Shown here in pieces: positions 51,237-62,843 of a DNA stretch of 64,000 nucleotides. The stretch comes from a virus, in IMG/VR virus record IMGVR_UViG_3300027763_000039, positions 1 through 64,000 of that record; one strand, 5' to 3'. A program made the position numbers and the translations under genes. Below the pieces are notes generated by a model, which was not told the origin of the DNA, ran no database searches, and worked only from the letters and a program-made list of their open reading frames with translations. Within the stretch, counting starts at the first letter, position 1. Each line of letters opens with the position of its first letter.

Positions 51237-54200
51237 CTAACAATTAACCGATTGTAAAATCCATGACCCATTCATAAAAATAAACATTCCTAAATCATCA
51301 GGCACAACATTAAAACCCATCGGATTATTAAAAGTAGTAAGATATGTCTCAGGGGTTATGACTGGTGCCGGAGATGTGGTTGAGCTTATATTGGCAGCCG
51401 TATTAGCTGGATCCTGATAAATATTATAGATAGATACCTGTGTTTCTCCTTTAATGATTCCAGAGGTTATGTAGTGTTTATTATAAATGGGTTCATAAAA
51501 TCCATTTTGACCATTATATTTACAATACACAGGAGCATTTCGTGGGACGCAAATAATATTCAGATTATCTTGAACAAATACTAATTTTCTTAAACCACTT
51601 GGTAATGGATCGTTTGTATATGAATCTTCTATAACAGCTCCTCTAGAGGGTTGTCTGTTAACTAAATCAGTTTCTAATACTACCCAAATTGGTTTATAAT
51701 TGGCTCCCACAGTCCATACTCCAGCATTAGCATCCCATCTTAAATCAATAGGTCCAACTGGCCAAGTACTAGGTAATTGTCCCCAACCTTTATAAAACTG
51801 ATGCTCCTTGTATGGCTCTGTCCATGTACCATCGGGTTTTTGGCTTTGATTTTTGTATATGATTTGTTTGGTTTTTGTATCTTTAACTATTTCTCCATCA
51901 ATAACTTTTGGTTCTCCAGAAGCATTAGGAACAGGATATCCTTCTAGATCATAACCCCAAGCATGGACCATTAAAGGTCCGCGTAAACCAAAATATCTCA
52001 TATTATTAGCTGGGGTGATTCCTGGAGCCACCCCCCGTTTGCTACAAAACTCCATATAATTTTGATCATAGTCTAAATAGCTACGCTCTATATTTTTTGC
52101 ATATGCTGGTTTTAAACCATTAGCCCCTTCTGGTATTGTTAATCCTTGACCTATCAGATCTATACTATGACCAGTTTTATCAGTAAATTGTCTATTTTGA
52201 AAACTACTAAATTCCCCAACAGACATTAATACAGGATTTAGTGTTGCATAATTAATAATTGGATTACCACTTAATCCATTAGGTAGTCCTGAAGAATTTT
52301 TACCGATCAAAGTCAAATCATCACCACTAGCTAAAATATATGGAGGATTAGTTTCTTTTGGAGATGCTGAAACCAAAGCTTTTTTCTTTTTATCTTCTAT
52401 AGTTTCACAAAATGGACATTCTACTTCTTTTTCGATTGCAGCATTAGTCATTGTGCTAACATTAACAGTAGTCAAAGTATTATCAGGATCTAAATATTTA
52501 TATTTATATTTTGCAGTTCCTTGACAAAATGGACATCCTGGCCTGGGATACTTGGTAATACTAAAAGTGGATCCGTGTGGAGTTGGATAAAATGAAATGG
52601 GAGATAGTATTCCGTCCAAACTCATCATCGATTTATTTTCATATCCTTTTTGAAATTCTGTAGGTAATTCTTGAACGTCCTGTAAAGAAACATTGGTTGA
52701 TTCCCTTATCATATTTATAGGATCATATGAAATGTTTCTCGTTACAAAAGGCATCTTAGACCAACCAGGAGAATAATTTAAATCTTTGTATATATCGGTG
52801 ATGGTACTATCTGGACGAACAATAGTAGCATTTGAACCAGTTAAAATTTCAAATGGACTCCATCTTAAAACCTTAGGAGTATTGTCTTCGTTGTGTATAT
52901 TAAAAAGATTTCCAAAATATCTTTGATTACTTAGTGTTGGACCATATTGTGGACCATTATTTAATGACCCTAATACTCCCATTAAGCTGGTACTTATTTC
53001 TTTTCTTCTTTTGAGTGATTCTTGACCTATTTCTTTTATTCTATCTGCATTTTCTTTGTTATAAAAACCCAATTTTCTAGTATAGGTTCTAAAATTATAA
53101 TTAGTAGTAATACCTCCTTCACCAACTTGAACTTGAATACTACTAATAATAGGACCTCCAAATTTTTGATTTTCACCTATTAGAGCATCTCCTAAATTAA
53201 AAGCTGTTCCTGAAAGACTTGTTAACAGTGCTCCGGGAACTTGAATAGAACCTTGTTCAGTGATTTGTTGATAGTTAACGTCATCTTTAATTCTTGCCAT
53301 AACAGCAGCGTCTAAAGCATCCATACCACCATAATTCCAAGGAACTAATCCAGCATCATGTTGAACTTTTACGCTTCCTACAAGATTATTAACAGATGAT
53401 GGTACATCTAAAACTGTTTTATCAAAGATTGCTTCTTCTATTAGTCCAGGATGATTGGTCCATGGTCCATATGTAGCCATTGAACTTTCAAGTGGTATAG
53501 CAGCAAAATATGGGTAAGCTGCTTTTTCTAAGACATGCATATTATTTGATGACAAGTTTGAATCTTGACCATTATTGTCCAAGAATACTTCATTTTGTAG
53601 ACCAGGATATAAAAATGATGCCATGACACCTCTTGGGTCCCAAGTTAAAGTATAAGGATATCTACGCAAACCTCCATTAACTGTTGAATTTGTTCCAACG
53701 TCCGCTCCATTTCTTACAGGAGATGGTATAGTAGAATCTTTCAGCATTTTCAGTAAAAAATCTTGACTTATAATATGTCCTACTTCTTTATCCGCTATAT
53801 TTCTACCATTACCCATTTTAACTGGTGAAGATATTTGTACTACTACTCTAGCGTCAGCGTCTGGCTCAATAAAAACAAAATCTTTTTCACAATTAGCTTT
53901 AACATATGTTTTACCAATTTGTTTACTAACTTTACTATTTGCTCCTGTACTAGATCCTATAGGAAATCCGTGAGCTGTGCGAAAAGCCATAGAATTTGCA
54001 AATCCACCAGTATATATGTCAATATATTCTTCTGGAGGCAAAGAATGACTGATAGAGCTATAATAATTATTATTTTCATCTACGGCATCAGTTGCTCTAC
54101 GACTATTTAGTAAAAATGTCCAATTGGTAACTAAATGAGATTTTCCATAATTACTAGCAGGAATGTTACTAGCATTGAAAATATATTGTTCAGCTACCCA

Positions 54201-56807
54201 CTTTTCTCTACTATTAACTTCTGGATGATTACTAAATCCAATTATTGGAGGTATTTTACCTTGATCATCACACATGGCATTAACTGTAACTGATCCTACT
54301 ATCAAAGCATCATCAATATAATTACCTGGTTCTTCCCAGGCCCCGTCAGATGAAATCTGAAAATCTGTATAAACCTTCCCAGTACCTTGTTGAACAAAGA
54401 TTCCAGTTGATTTTCCATCTGAATCTTTAATCTCAGTCGTGGCACCATCATTAGTAAATAATCTATTATCTCTATACCACTGTGGCATAGGAACTTTAAT
54501 CATATATTGTTTACCATAATATTCTGTGGCGATATTAGCAAAAAATTTATGAATAGCTTGCAAATGATTATATAGAGTTTTTTGAAAAGGAGTAGCTTTA
54601 TCCATTTCTGTTTGGGCCTGTCTTTGTGCTCCACCTTGAAAATTTGCTCGGTTCACACGATCAGTATTAGAGTTATTCCATAGCGTTTTTACTAAACCTT
54701 TAAAATTTTCTGAAGCATTAAAATTACCATATGTTTGTCTAAAAACTTTGTAACAAAGTTCAGCAATATCTGTGGTGAAATTTGGATTAAAAGCATATGC
54801 CATCCATACATCAAAACCCTTACCAGCAGCTCGTATTTCATTTTCTAAAACTAAAAATAATGAACTGTTATTACTATAACCATCAAAGTATGTTTTTGGC
54901 AAAGCACCCTTAAGGTCATCTATATAAAATAAAATTTGCATTTGAGCCATACCAGGATCAAAATAAACTTTACGAACTAATCCATTAGAGCCTACTCCAA
55001 AATAAGGACAGATGACATCTGTATACATTGGATGATTTTCCTTAGCTCCTGGTAATTTAATAAGAGTAATTTTACCAGCCAAATTTACTCCATCATAATA
55101 ATTTCCTCTAGAAATATTATTAGAAGAACTCCAAGGATCTAAAGGATTGGGATTATTTGAGAACATCTGTTTATCAGTGAAATTTCCCGGTTGATTCTCA
55201 GCCACTGCTGCACCATCACCATATAAACTAGAATATCTTCTGGTACTCAAAAAACTAGGAGCTCTTAATTGATTACTACCTGGTTGTCCAATAGAATTTT
55301 CATAATTAATAAAAGAACCCGTTTTATTATTAGCATAAGGATCATAAATTAGTGTTGTTTGCTTAGAAACTAAAGAACTAGTTTTAAATTGCCATAATCT
55401 TTTCTGTTTTCCACCCAAATACATTGATCTAGTAGTTTGATCAGAGTATTCTTGTCCATAATTGAAAGTGCTAACATTATACTTCTGCCTTACTAACCAA
55501 GATACATAGTTTTTAATAACATCTTTTTGTGGTTGTAATCTACGAGAGACTGTGTTAACCTTAAAAATGGCACTATATGTACTTCCAGCAGGAGCTGGTT
55601 CTAATGAGATAAAAAAATCATATCCTGATCCATCACAAATTTCTGTAATAAAAGACATTAAACTAATAGTTGGTCCTGTCATATATAGACTAGAAGGTGG
55701 ATATGGTAATGCGCTCAAATCTAATTTATAGTAAGAATGAAAACTTCCATCACCACCCATAACACTAGGACATAAACAACAGTCTTTTAATGATATCTTG
55801 TTACCATCAGCATCATTTATACCAGATTGATCAAAATCTACAGGAGAACCATTTGCAAAAGATAGTGCTCGGCCAAGAATTGCACCATGAGGAAAAAATG
55901 GATTAGTGTCTGTTGTTCCTTGAGCCAGCATATTAACTAGAGCATCATAGATATTTCTTGCGGGTATTCCATTGTCTGTTCTTCCAGAATTACCAAATCC
56001 TATTTGTTCCCAGTATCCATAAATATTAAAAACATTAGGTAAATTACCTTGTCTTATAGAACCATTAAATGGTAAAAACGGTTTAGTAGAATCATAATGA
56101 CATGGTACAGAGATATTTTTTCCAGTACTATTGTCTGCTGTGTTTGGTATTGTGGCGGCTACTGTTCCAGCATATTCATCTATAATTAACCAACATCCTT
56201 TTAATAAAGACGACCCACTCTTCATCTCTATTTCATAAATGGGCGAACCGCCTTGAGAACCGTTAGCTTTCCATGATGTTATTAATCCTCCAAAATATAA
56301 ATCTTCAAACCAAAATACTGCTGGAATACCAATCAAGTCATATCCTACATTAGAAAACTTATTGGCGCCAGCTAAAAACCCTGGATCTGGTCCTAACCAT
56401 TTTTTTGGAATACCATTAACATTTTTACATATTTTCCCAAAATCCATACTATTATTATTTTGTTGTTCAATTTGTAAGCTAATTGGCTTAACTAAATTTT
56501 TAGTATTATCTGTAGAGAAATTTTCTGATGAGTCCATCACCAAAGCTTGAGACTTAGTATTAACTGGTTGATTATTAACCTGTTTTACCGAAGTATTAAG
56601 AGTATTATATTTAACAGATCGTGGGTGGTATGCTTGGTCCCATACTACAGTAACGGTTAAAGAACTAGAATCCTCACCCCAGGCCAAATTCATATTAAAG
56701 TTAGTAACGCTACATCCTAAAAATAGTGATTGTTCTAGTGGACCAACTTCTCTATATGACCCAACCGGATCAGCTGTACACTCTTTGCTAGGAGTTATAT
56801 TTCCCAT
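51237..56807 (-). CDS. Large tail or baseplate protein with a zinc motif
   Basis: This encodes 1856 residues. The N-terminus has VGPLEQSLFLGCSVTNFNMNLAWGEDSSSL. Beta-rich sequence follows throughout. A zinc-like pair of CPFC motifs (PGCPFCQGTAKYK and EVECPFCETIEDKKK) lies in the C-terminal third. It is made after the tail fibre and the 548-residue protein and before the 2661-residue one, all within one minus-strand operon. The product is likely a structural tail part, possibly the tail hub or tip; no domain could be named. Confidence 0.6.
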   Translation of the reverse strand: MGNITPSKECTADPVGSYREVGPLEQSLFLGCSVTNFNMNLAWGEDSSSLTVTVVWDQAYHPRSVKYNTLNTSVKQVNNQPVNTKSQALVMDSSENFSTDNTKNLVKPISLQIEQQNNNSMDFGKICKNVNGIPKKWLGPDPGFLAGANKFSNVGYDLIGIPAVFWFEDLYFGGLITSWKANGSQGGSPIYEIEMKSGSSLLKGCWLIIDEYAGTVAATIPNTADNSTGKNISVPCHYDSTKPFLPFNGSIRQGNLPNVFNIYGYWEQIGFGNSGRTDNGIPARNIYDALVNMLAQGTTDTNPFFPHGAILGRALSFANGSPVDFDQSGINDADGNKISLKDCCLCPSVMGGDGSFHSYYKLDLSALPYPPSSLYMTGPTISLMSFITEICDGSGYDFFISLEPAPAGSTYSAIFKVNTVSRRLQPQKDVIKNYVSWLVRQKYNVSTFNYGQEYSDQTTRSMYLGGKQKRLWQFKTSSLVSKQTTLIYDPYANNKTGSFINYENSIGQPGSNQLRAPSFLSTRRYSSLYGDGAAVAENQPGNFTDKQMFSNNPNPLDPWSSSNNISRGNYYDGVNLAGKITLIKLPGAKENHPMYTDVICPYFGVGSNGLVRKVYFDPGMAQMQILFYIDDLKGALPKTYFDGYSNNSSLFLVLENEIRAAGKGFDVWMAYAFNPNFTTDIAELCYKVFRQTYGNFNASENFKGLVKTLWNNSNTDRVNRANFQGGAQRQAQTEMDKATPFQKTLYNHLQAIHKFFANIATEYYGKQYMIKVPMPQWYRDNRLFTNDGATTEIKDSDGKSTGIFVQQGTGKVYTDFQISSDGAWEEPGNYIDDALIVGSVTVNAMCDDQGKIPPIIGFSNHPEVNSREKWVAEQYIFNASNIPASNYGKSHLVTNWTFLLNSRRATDAVDENNNYYSSISHSLPPEEYIDIYTGGFANSMAFRTAHGFPIGSSTGANSKVSKQIGKTYVKANCEKDFVFIEPDADARVVVQISSPVKMGNGRNIADKEVGHIISQDFLLKMLKDSTIPSPVRNGADVGTNSTVNGGLRRYPYTLTWDPRGVMASFLYPGLQNEVFLDNNGQDSNLSSNNMHVLEKAAYPYFAAIPLESSMATYGPWTNHPGLIEEAIFDKTVLDVPSSVNNLVGSVKVQHDAGLVPWNYGGMDALDAAVMARIKDDVNYQQITEQGSIQVPGALLTSLSGTAFNLGDALIGENQKFGGPIISSIQVQVGEGGITTNYNFRTYTRKLGFYNKENADRIKEIGQESLKRRKEISTSLMGVLGSLNNGPQYGPTLSNQRYFGNLFNIHNEDNTPKVLRWSPFEILTGSNATIVRPDSTITDIYKDLNYSPGWSKMPFVTRNISYDPINMIRESTNVSLQDVQELPTEFQKGYENKSMMSLDGILSPISFYPTPHGSTFSITKYPRPGCPFCQGTAKYKYKYLDPDNTLTTVNVSTMTNAAIEKEVECPFCETIEDKKKKALVSASPKETNPPYILASGDDLTLIGKNSSGLPNGLSGNPIINYATLNPVLMSVGEFSSFQNRQFTDKTGHSIDLIGQGLTIPEGANGLKPAYAKNIERSYLDYDQNYMEFCSKRGVAPGITPANNMRYFGLRGPLMVHAWGYDLEGYPVPNASGEPKVIDGEIVKDTKTKQIIYKNQSQKPDGTWTEPYKEHQFYKGWGQLPSTWPVGPIDLRWDANAGVWTVGANYKPIWVVLETDLVNRQPSRGAVIEDSYTNDPLPSGLRKLVFVQDNLNIICVPRNAPVYCKYNGQNGFYEPIYNKHYITSGIIKGETQVSIYNIYQDPANTAANISSTTSPAPVITPETYLTTFNNPMGFNVVPDDLGMFIFMNGSWILQSVNC

Positions 56808-56834
56808 AATTTTATCCTTATTTTAATCTTCCTA

Positions 56835-58481
56835 TTAATCTGTTATGCACCTTACCCATTCCCATCCTTTAATTTTCGTGAATCTTCCTTCGGTGGGATT
56901 CCAAGTTGAACTATCCTGCTTGATATAAGATTTTACACCGCCGTTGATTGGATTAGATGACATATTCCCCGGATTAAAAGCTTCAACTGCTCCTGTAACA
57001 GCATTATAATGTTCTACTGGAAATGTTAGATTTTTTAATCCTGTTGGCCTAGGAAATATCGCTTCAAAAGTAACATTTCTAGTAGCAGCAGTAACTGTTC
57101 CCAAGTCTTGTAAAATAGGACCAAGTTTACGACCAAGAACAAAAATAGAAGCAATAATAGGAACAGCAGAAGTATCTTCTATAGTTAATGTTTCGCTAAT
57201 TGAACCTGGAATTAAATTAATTGGTCTATTGTTAAAAACCCAATTATAAGTCACAGTACCTTCTGATGGATTAAAACCTTCTTGAATACTATATGGAATG
57301 GGATTCATTGCATTTTCATATCCATTTGATCGAGTTCTATCGTTTTTGAATGGGCCGTCTTTAAAAAGAGGAGAAAAAAAGCTACGATCTCCAGTATTGG
57401 CAAAACTATTTACTCTATTCATTATTTCAGGCTTAATACCACTATATCCACTAATAGCAGCAATAAATTTACTATTGTATATTCTAGTGTCTTTAGTATC
57501 TTTGTTATGAAGTTCGGCCAACGAACCACTTAAAGATCCACTAATATATGGTACTTTATCTTTGTTGTATATGTTTCCACTTTGAAAAGGTTCTAATCCT
57601 TTAACTGTGCCTTGAATAGTAACTGTTCTTAACATGGTATTATCTAGAGTATTCTCCACAGAGAAAGTTTCTATATACCCCATTTTATCATCAGGCATAC
57701 CCAGCCAAGTATCTGTAACTTTATAAGAACCTTCAGTATCACTAGTATTAACACTTCTAACAAAATTATACAGATATAAGCCCTGATCAATAACTCCTGT
57801 ATATTTGGGGATTCCAGTAAGATGAACATTAACCCAGTATTTTGCATTTTGAACGGCACTTGTTCCTACTCCACTACCTGTTGGTATAAATTTACCAACT
57901 GCCCCTAATACTCTGGTAATACGATATAGTGGATATATTGAACCGGCACCATATGTTATCTTTCCAAAACCCAAAGAACCAATATCTAATGGAGATTTAG
58001 CAAAATTATACTCATCAATAGTTTCTATAGTATAATCATCTTGCGTACTACTAACATAGTATATGTTATTTCCTGTATCTACAACTTCTGATTGTAATTC
58101 TATACTATAGTTTATTGTAGTTGTCCAATTATCCTCTGTTTTATCAGCAGCATATTTAGTAATTTTAATTCCAGAATATACTATATTATCCTTAGTAGAA
58201 TTATCATTCTCTCCACAACCGATAGTTAAATTTTGTCCATCTGAAGAAAAAATCTTTTTCAATCCACTTTCCAAAGTTAGTAAACCAGAAAAACCAGAAT
58301 TCCCGCCGCTAATAGCAGAATAGATTTTCCCCTCTAAATTAATAGTAACAGTAGCTCCAACAGGTCTCCCACCACCATCTCTTTGTTGTTCTTTAGAGAT
58401 ACTTATTACTGGAACAGGATATCCGCTGGCTCCTTTAAAGCTAAAGGTTCCATATTTTATATATGCTGATGTTGCTGCCAT
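56835..58481 (-). CDS. Tail or baseplate structural protein
   Basis: This encodes 548 residues, beta-rich and soluble-looking, with no signal or membrane segment. The start follows AAGGAT by six bases. The region ISISKEQQRDGGGRPVGATV followed by TINLEGKIYSAISG looks like a repeat of the tail-type immunoglobulin or beta-barrel kind. The position between the fibre and the large proteins points to a tail connector or baseplate component. The family is not recognised. Confidence 0.55.
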   Translation of the reverse strand: MAATSAYIKYGTFSFKGASGYPVPVISISKEQQRDGGGRPVGATVTINLEGKIYSAISGGNSGFSGLLTLESGLKKIFSSDGQNLTIGCGENDNSTKDNIVYSGIKITKYAADKTEDNWTTTINYSIELQSEVVDTGNNIYYVSSTQDDYTIETIDEYNFAKSPLDIGSLGFGKITYGAGSIYPLYRITRVLGAVGKFIPTGSGVGTSAVQNAKYWVNVHLTGIPKYTGVIDQGLYLYNFVRSVNTSDTEGSYKVTDTWLGMPDDKMGYIETFSVENTLDNTMLRTVTIQGTVKGLEPFQSGNIYNKDKVPYISGSLSGSLAELHNKDTKDTRIYNSKFIAAISGYSGIKPEIMNRVNSFANTGDRSFFSPLFKDGPFKNDRTRSNGYENAMNPIPYSIQEGFNPSEGTVTYNWVFNNRPINLIPGSISETLTIEDTSAVPIIASIFVLGRKLGPILQDLGTVTAATRNVTFEAIFPRPTGLKNLTFPVEHYNAVTGAVEAFNPGNMSSNPINGGVKSYIKQDSSTWNPTEGRFTKIKGWEWVRCITD

Positions 58482-58502
58482 AAATTATCCTTAAATTTAT
58501 TC

Positions 58503-61500
58503 CTAGTTCAAATACAATGGATCAGCACCATAATGATTGAGCTGATTGATTCTTGCTGTGGCTGACCATATTGCAGTATATCCTGTGGAACCACTAGCAA
58601 CAATACTCAGTCTAGAGGGATTAGATGCAACTATTTGAGTGCTCAATGACATTCCAGCAGGCATACTATCTCCATAAGTTCTTACGCTTTCTGTGCCAAG
58701 CTTAGAAAATCTAAGACCACTCACTGTTCTAATTAGAGCCCCTTCAATAAATATACCAGCCCCATATCTAGTCCCATAAGTATTTTGAGCTATTGTAGTC
58801 CCAGATTGCCACATAACAGAAACATCTATTTGATATGCCCAAACTCTATCGTATTCATAATTTTGAGATCCAGAAAAAGCATCCAAATTGATACAGTTGG
58901 TTGAGGTTTCTGTTGTAGAAACTGTGCTTCCAGTTTGTGGTTTTGTCCAATCATTTACTAATGGTCTTACTTGACCACCATCTGTTGTACGAGTTCTTAA
59001 ATAGTATTGAGCAAACTGGGATGATCCGTTGTATTTTTCTTCACTAACCTTCAGAGATCCTCCAGCAAAAACATGATTATGTGTTGTGCGAGTTACTTGT
59101 GCTTTATAACCAAATTCTATACCAGCAATAGTACCAGGATCATTAGCTGTTGTGTTTTGATAAACTCTTAAACCACTAGATCCTACCCATGCATCTCCAC
59201 GATAAACTAACATGCTTCCATCAGTCATGTTGGTGCCATCAACAAATTTATTAGTTAAACCAATATCTACTCTGTATGATGAATTACCTTGTGAAGTGTA
59301 GGTTATATTTGCTGGATATATTCCAGAAAACTGTGTTTTCAAATCTATATCGCTAAAGCTCAAATTCCCATACTGGTCAGTTTTTAAATAATATCCAGAG
59401 ACGGTTGCTCCCACACCAAGTTTCAAACTATTAAACCAAGCTGTACCATTAGCATATAATACCACTCCACTGCTATTAGCATTAGAAATATTATTAGATG
59501 AAGCATTGATCATCACTGATCCAGTTGGACTAATATGAAAACCATTTCTATTGCTCCAAGAACCAGAATTAATAACCGAAAATTTATTACCTAAGCCACG
59601 GTTATTAAATACTGTATCATAATTATCGTTAGAGCTTAGTACGATATTATAAAAGCTATCTGGATTATTAACTAGAACATCATTAGTAAAGACTCCAGTA
59701 GCTCCCAGAGCTAAAATTTGTTGAGAATTGATCCATTTGATGCTGGCATTTCCTGTAGCTAATGAGCCTTCATTTGCAAAAATAACACTATTAGGTCTTG
59801 TTGTAGTAGAGTTTAATCGTCCACTATTATTAACATATAAGAATGTTCCAGTAAGACTAGGAGATAGATTGATTCCACTACTGATTGTTAAATTATTAAA
59901 TGTGCCAGAATTACCACTAACATTATAAAAATCGATTCTTTGATTACCAAAATTAGTATCTAATAATACTTTAGCAAATTCAACACCACCACTACCTCTT
60001 ATTCTGAATCTGTATGTGGATGCTTCATCATTAACAAATACCCCGGTAGAAGCAATATAAAAACCATTATCTCCCCCCAAATTAAAATTCATTTGTTTGG
60101 TACTAGGACTGTACAATATCTCAGAAATGCCACTAGCAACCTTATCACTTACTCTATACAATAATCCATTATCCGTACCAGAAATTCTAACAGGCAACTG
60201 CCATGTTCCAACGCCGTTAGTATTAGTTGTTAATACATAAGCGTCTGGAGCAGAAAAACCCACTCTAATTCCGGATGTTGTTGTTGTTCCACTTACTGAT
60301 AACTCTGATGTTGGACTATTTGTATTAATACCTACTCTATTATTATTTAAAGAAACATTCAAAACACTAGTATTATCATTACTAGACTTAATAATAAAGT
60401 TATCTTGTATAGCACCAGAATTGAAGACAACCTTATCATTATCTAATAACATCTTATTAGAATTATTAGTGCCCATATAAAGAGTATTATCTGCAACACC
60501 ACTAATACCGTATCCTAGCACCACATTACGAACACCAGAAACATTATTATTATAACCAACAACAACACCACTACTATACAAATATCTATTATTAGTGCCA
60601 ATAACTATATTATTAGAACCATAGATTGGATTCGTTTCAGTACCACCAGCCCCACCCATTCGTTGATATGGCATTACTAAACCACTAATTACGGATGTAT
60701 TGGGACTATTATTATCATCAAAAGCAGTATTGATAGAATAATATCCATTAGTAGTATCAACAGACATTGGTGAACCAATAGATATGGTAGTGGTTTCATC
60801 AATAGTATTTTCTGTTACATTAACAATATCTCTAATGAAAGTATTTGAAACAGATGGTGAGCTTTGAACGTAAAATAAAATCTTATCACCGGCTATATAT
60901 TGTGACAATAATCCACGGGTGGGAATTGTTATATTGAGTCCAGCACTATCTAAAGTACATTTGTCTCTGGTGGAACCTAAAGTATTATTACGACCATATA
61001 CTATATTATTGATACCGTGTAAATTATTTGATGTTCCAATAATGATTCCACTTGATACTGCCTGATTATATCCTAATACAATATTTCCACTACCAAAAAC
61101 ATCCATTTTATTATTTGTGGTGTTAAAAACTATAGACTCTTGACCAACAGCTAGTATCTTAGATCCAACAGCACCTAATTGATCACCGACCAAGAAATTA
61201 GAATTGCCAATTGCATAAGCGTTGGAAGTATTTTTTAAGTTATTATAGGAACCAACAGAACTAATATTAGAACCAGAAGCAACATTTTTATTACCCAAAA
61301 TAACATTACTATTACCAGATAATACCAAATTATTAATACCAGCAACAATAGAATTATTAACTGTTCCAGCTGTTCTAGCAGGGTTACCGCTAATGGCTCC
61401 ATCTGAAGAGATATAAGCTCCAGTTTGATTATTCAGTATGCCTACAATTAAATTATTATTACTAATGGGTGGGACAGCATTAATGCTACCCAATACTAAA

Positions 61501-62831
61501 TTGTTAGAGACAGTACCACTTAAATTATTAGTATTGCCAACAACTAAAGAACCATTGATATCCTTAAGAGTATTAGACTGACCAATAAGTAATAGTTTGG
61601 ATGGGGCTCCACTAGCAAAATTATTATTGATACCTAAAAGAATACTTTGATCCAGACCAGAGCTTGTAGAATTACCTAATCCAATAACAATAGACTTGCT
61701 TGTATCTTGTAAATTAATATTATTGCCAACAAAAATACCACTAGAAATATTAGTTATATTTTGATCAGAACCAATACAGATAAGTTTGGTGCCGGTAATT
61801 ACATCTGAACTGCCATATACTTTATTAGAGTTACCACTTAAACTAACTTTAGAACCAACTACGCTATTATCATTACCAAATATAGTATTAATATTACCAA
61901 TATAAATATTGTTGTCGCCAGTATTACTTACATAAGAACCCAAAACAACACCAGATGCTCCAGAACCAACTCCAACTTGAACTAATCCAACATTTGTAGA
62001 AACATTAAGATTGTTATTCCTTCCTAAAAGAATATTATAGTTACCAGTAATACTACTAGAATTACCAACAAAAATATTAGATAACCCAGTTAAACTAACT
62101 GAGTCACCCAGAGCAGTATTATTTGAACCAATTAATCTAGAGTTATTTACTAGAGCAAAAACTTTGGCTCCATTAAAATAGTTTGAACTACCAACAACTA
62201 TGCCAGTATTAGATATTCCTGTGTTACTTGAGCCGACAGTTGTTAATCCAACACCAGTTACAGAATTGCCAACACCTAAGACTGTGTATGTATAACCAGA
62301 AACGCTGTTGCCACCACCCAGCACAACATTTCTTAAATTAGCACTAAATACTGGTTTATTTGTTCCTTTATCGTCAACAGTGAATAGTATTTCGCCACTA
62401 GTAGATCCCGTAATAGGATCTAAAATTTTGGACATTATTTGTCCGTAAACAATTTCGTTATAATTAGTGTCTCGTCCAGCCAAATTAATAGTAGCTGGAT
62501 AGCTGCCAGATAATGGAGCAGTTTGGGGGTTGTGTACTAATAGGAGGGTGACACCTGTGGGGCAATTTGTAATACTCTCAACAATTAAGCCATCTTTAGC
62601 ACATGGGGCGACCACATGCAAAACAGCATCTGGTAATCCTGTACCAATTCCTAGTCTGCCAGTTGAGGCATCAAAATGTACTAGTCCATTACCGGTACCA
62701 CGAATGCTAAAATCAATATCTTGTTTGAGAGCATTAAAAGAGGTGCTAATACCAGAAGTTTCTGATAAGATAATTGATGGATTAACGCCAGAACCAACAT
62801 AGAGTGTGCCGGATACTGTTTGATTGCTCAT
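58503..62831 (-). CDS. Tail fibre or adhesin with YadA-like beta-roll repeats
   Basis: This encodes 1442 residues. N-terminal lines such as STGRLGIGTGLPDAVLHV are typical of phage tail fibres. From about residue 160 to 640 there are tandem 14-15-residue repeats of the form N-x(3)-G-x(2)-N-x(2)-x-G, for example SGNSNVILGNKNVASG and LGRNNNLNVS. They resemble the left-handed beta-roll of trimeric YadA heads. A second fibre-like stretch (RVGINTNSPTSELSVSG) follows, then a C-terminal domain with more beta sheet that may bind the receptor. AAGGGG precedes the ATG. I infer a trimeric host-binding fibre. Confidence 0.7.
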   Translation of the reverse strand: MSNQTVSGTLYVGSGVNPSIILSETSGISTSFNALKQDIDFSIRGTGNGLVHFDASTGRLGIGTGLPDAVLHVVAPCAKDGLIVESITNCPTGVTLLLVHNPQTAPLSGSYPATINLAGRDTNYNEIVYGQIMSKILDPITGSTSGEILFTVDDKGTNKPVFSANLRNVVLGGGNSVSGYTYTVLGVGNSVTGVGLTTVGSSNTGISNTGIVVGSSNYFNGAKVFALVNNSRLIGSNNTALGDSVSLTGLSNIFVGNSSSITGNYNILLGRNNNLNVSTNVGLVQVGVGSGASGVVLGSYVSNTGDNNIYIGNINTIFGNDNSVVGSKVSLSGNSNKVYGSSDVITGTKLICIGSDQNITNISSGIFVGNNINLQDTSKSIVIGLGNSTSSGLDQSILLGINNNFASGAPSKLLLIGQSNTLKDINGSLVVGNTNNLSGTVSNNLVLGSINAVPPISNNNLIVGILNNQTGAYISSDGAISGNPARTAGTVNNSIVAGINNLVLSGNSNVILGNKNVASGSNISSVGSYNNLKNTSNAYAIGNSNFLVGDQLGAVGSKILAVGQESIVFNTTNNKMDVFGSGNIVLGYNQAVSSGIIIGTSNNLHGINNIVYGRNNTLGSTRDKCTLDSAGLNITIPTRGLLSQYIAGDKILFYVQSSPSVSNTFIRDIVNVTENTIDETTTISIGSPMSVDTTNGYYSINTAFDDNNSPNTSVISGLVMPYQRMGGAGGTETNPIYGSNNIVIGTNNRYLYSSGVVVGYNNNVSGVRNVVLGYGISGVADNTLYMGTNNSNKMLLDNDKVVFNSGAIQDNFIIKSSNDNTSVLNVSLNNNRVGINTNSPTSELSVSGTTTTSGIRVGFSAPDAYVLTTNTNGVGTWQLPVRISGTDNGLLYRVSDKVASGISEILYSPSTKQMNFNLGGDNGFYIASTGVFVNDEASTYRFRIRGSGGVEFAKVLLDTNFGNQRIDFYNVSGNSGTFNNLTISSGINLSPSLTGTFLYVNNSGRLNSTTTRPNSVIFANEGSLATGNASIKWINSQQILALGATGVFTNDVLVNNPDSFYNIVLSSNDNYDTVFNNRGLGNKFSVINSGSWSNRNGFHISPTGSVMINASSNNISNANSSGVVLYANGTAWFNSLKLGVGATVSGYYLKTDQYGNLSFSDIDLKTQFSGIYPANITYTSQGNSSYRVDIGLTNKFVDGTNMTDGSMLVYRGDAWVGSSGLRVYQNTTANDPGTIAGIEFGYKAQVTRTTHNHVFAGGSLKVSEEKYNGSSQFAQYYLRTRTTDGGQVRPLVNDWTKPQTGSTVSTTETSTNCINLDAFSGSQNYEYDRVWAYQIDVSVMWQSGTTIAQNTYGTRYGAGIFIEGALIRTVSGLRFSKLGTESVRTYGDSMPAGMSLSTQIVASNPSRLSIVASGSTGYTAIWSATARINQLNHYGADPLYLN

Positions 62832-62843
62832 TATAATTACCCC

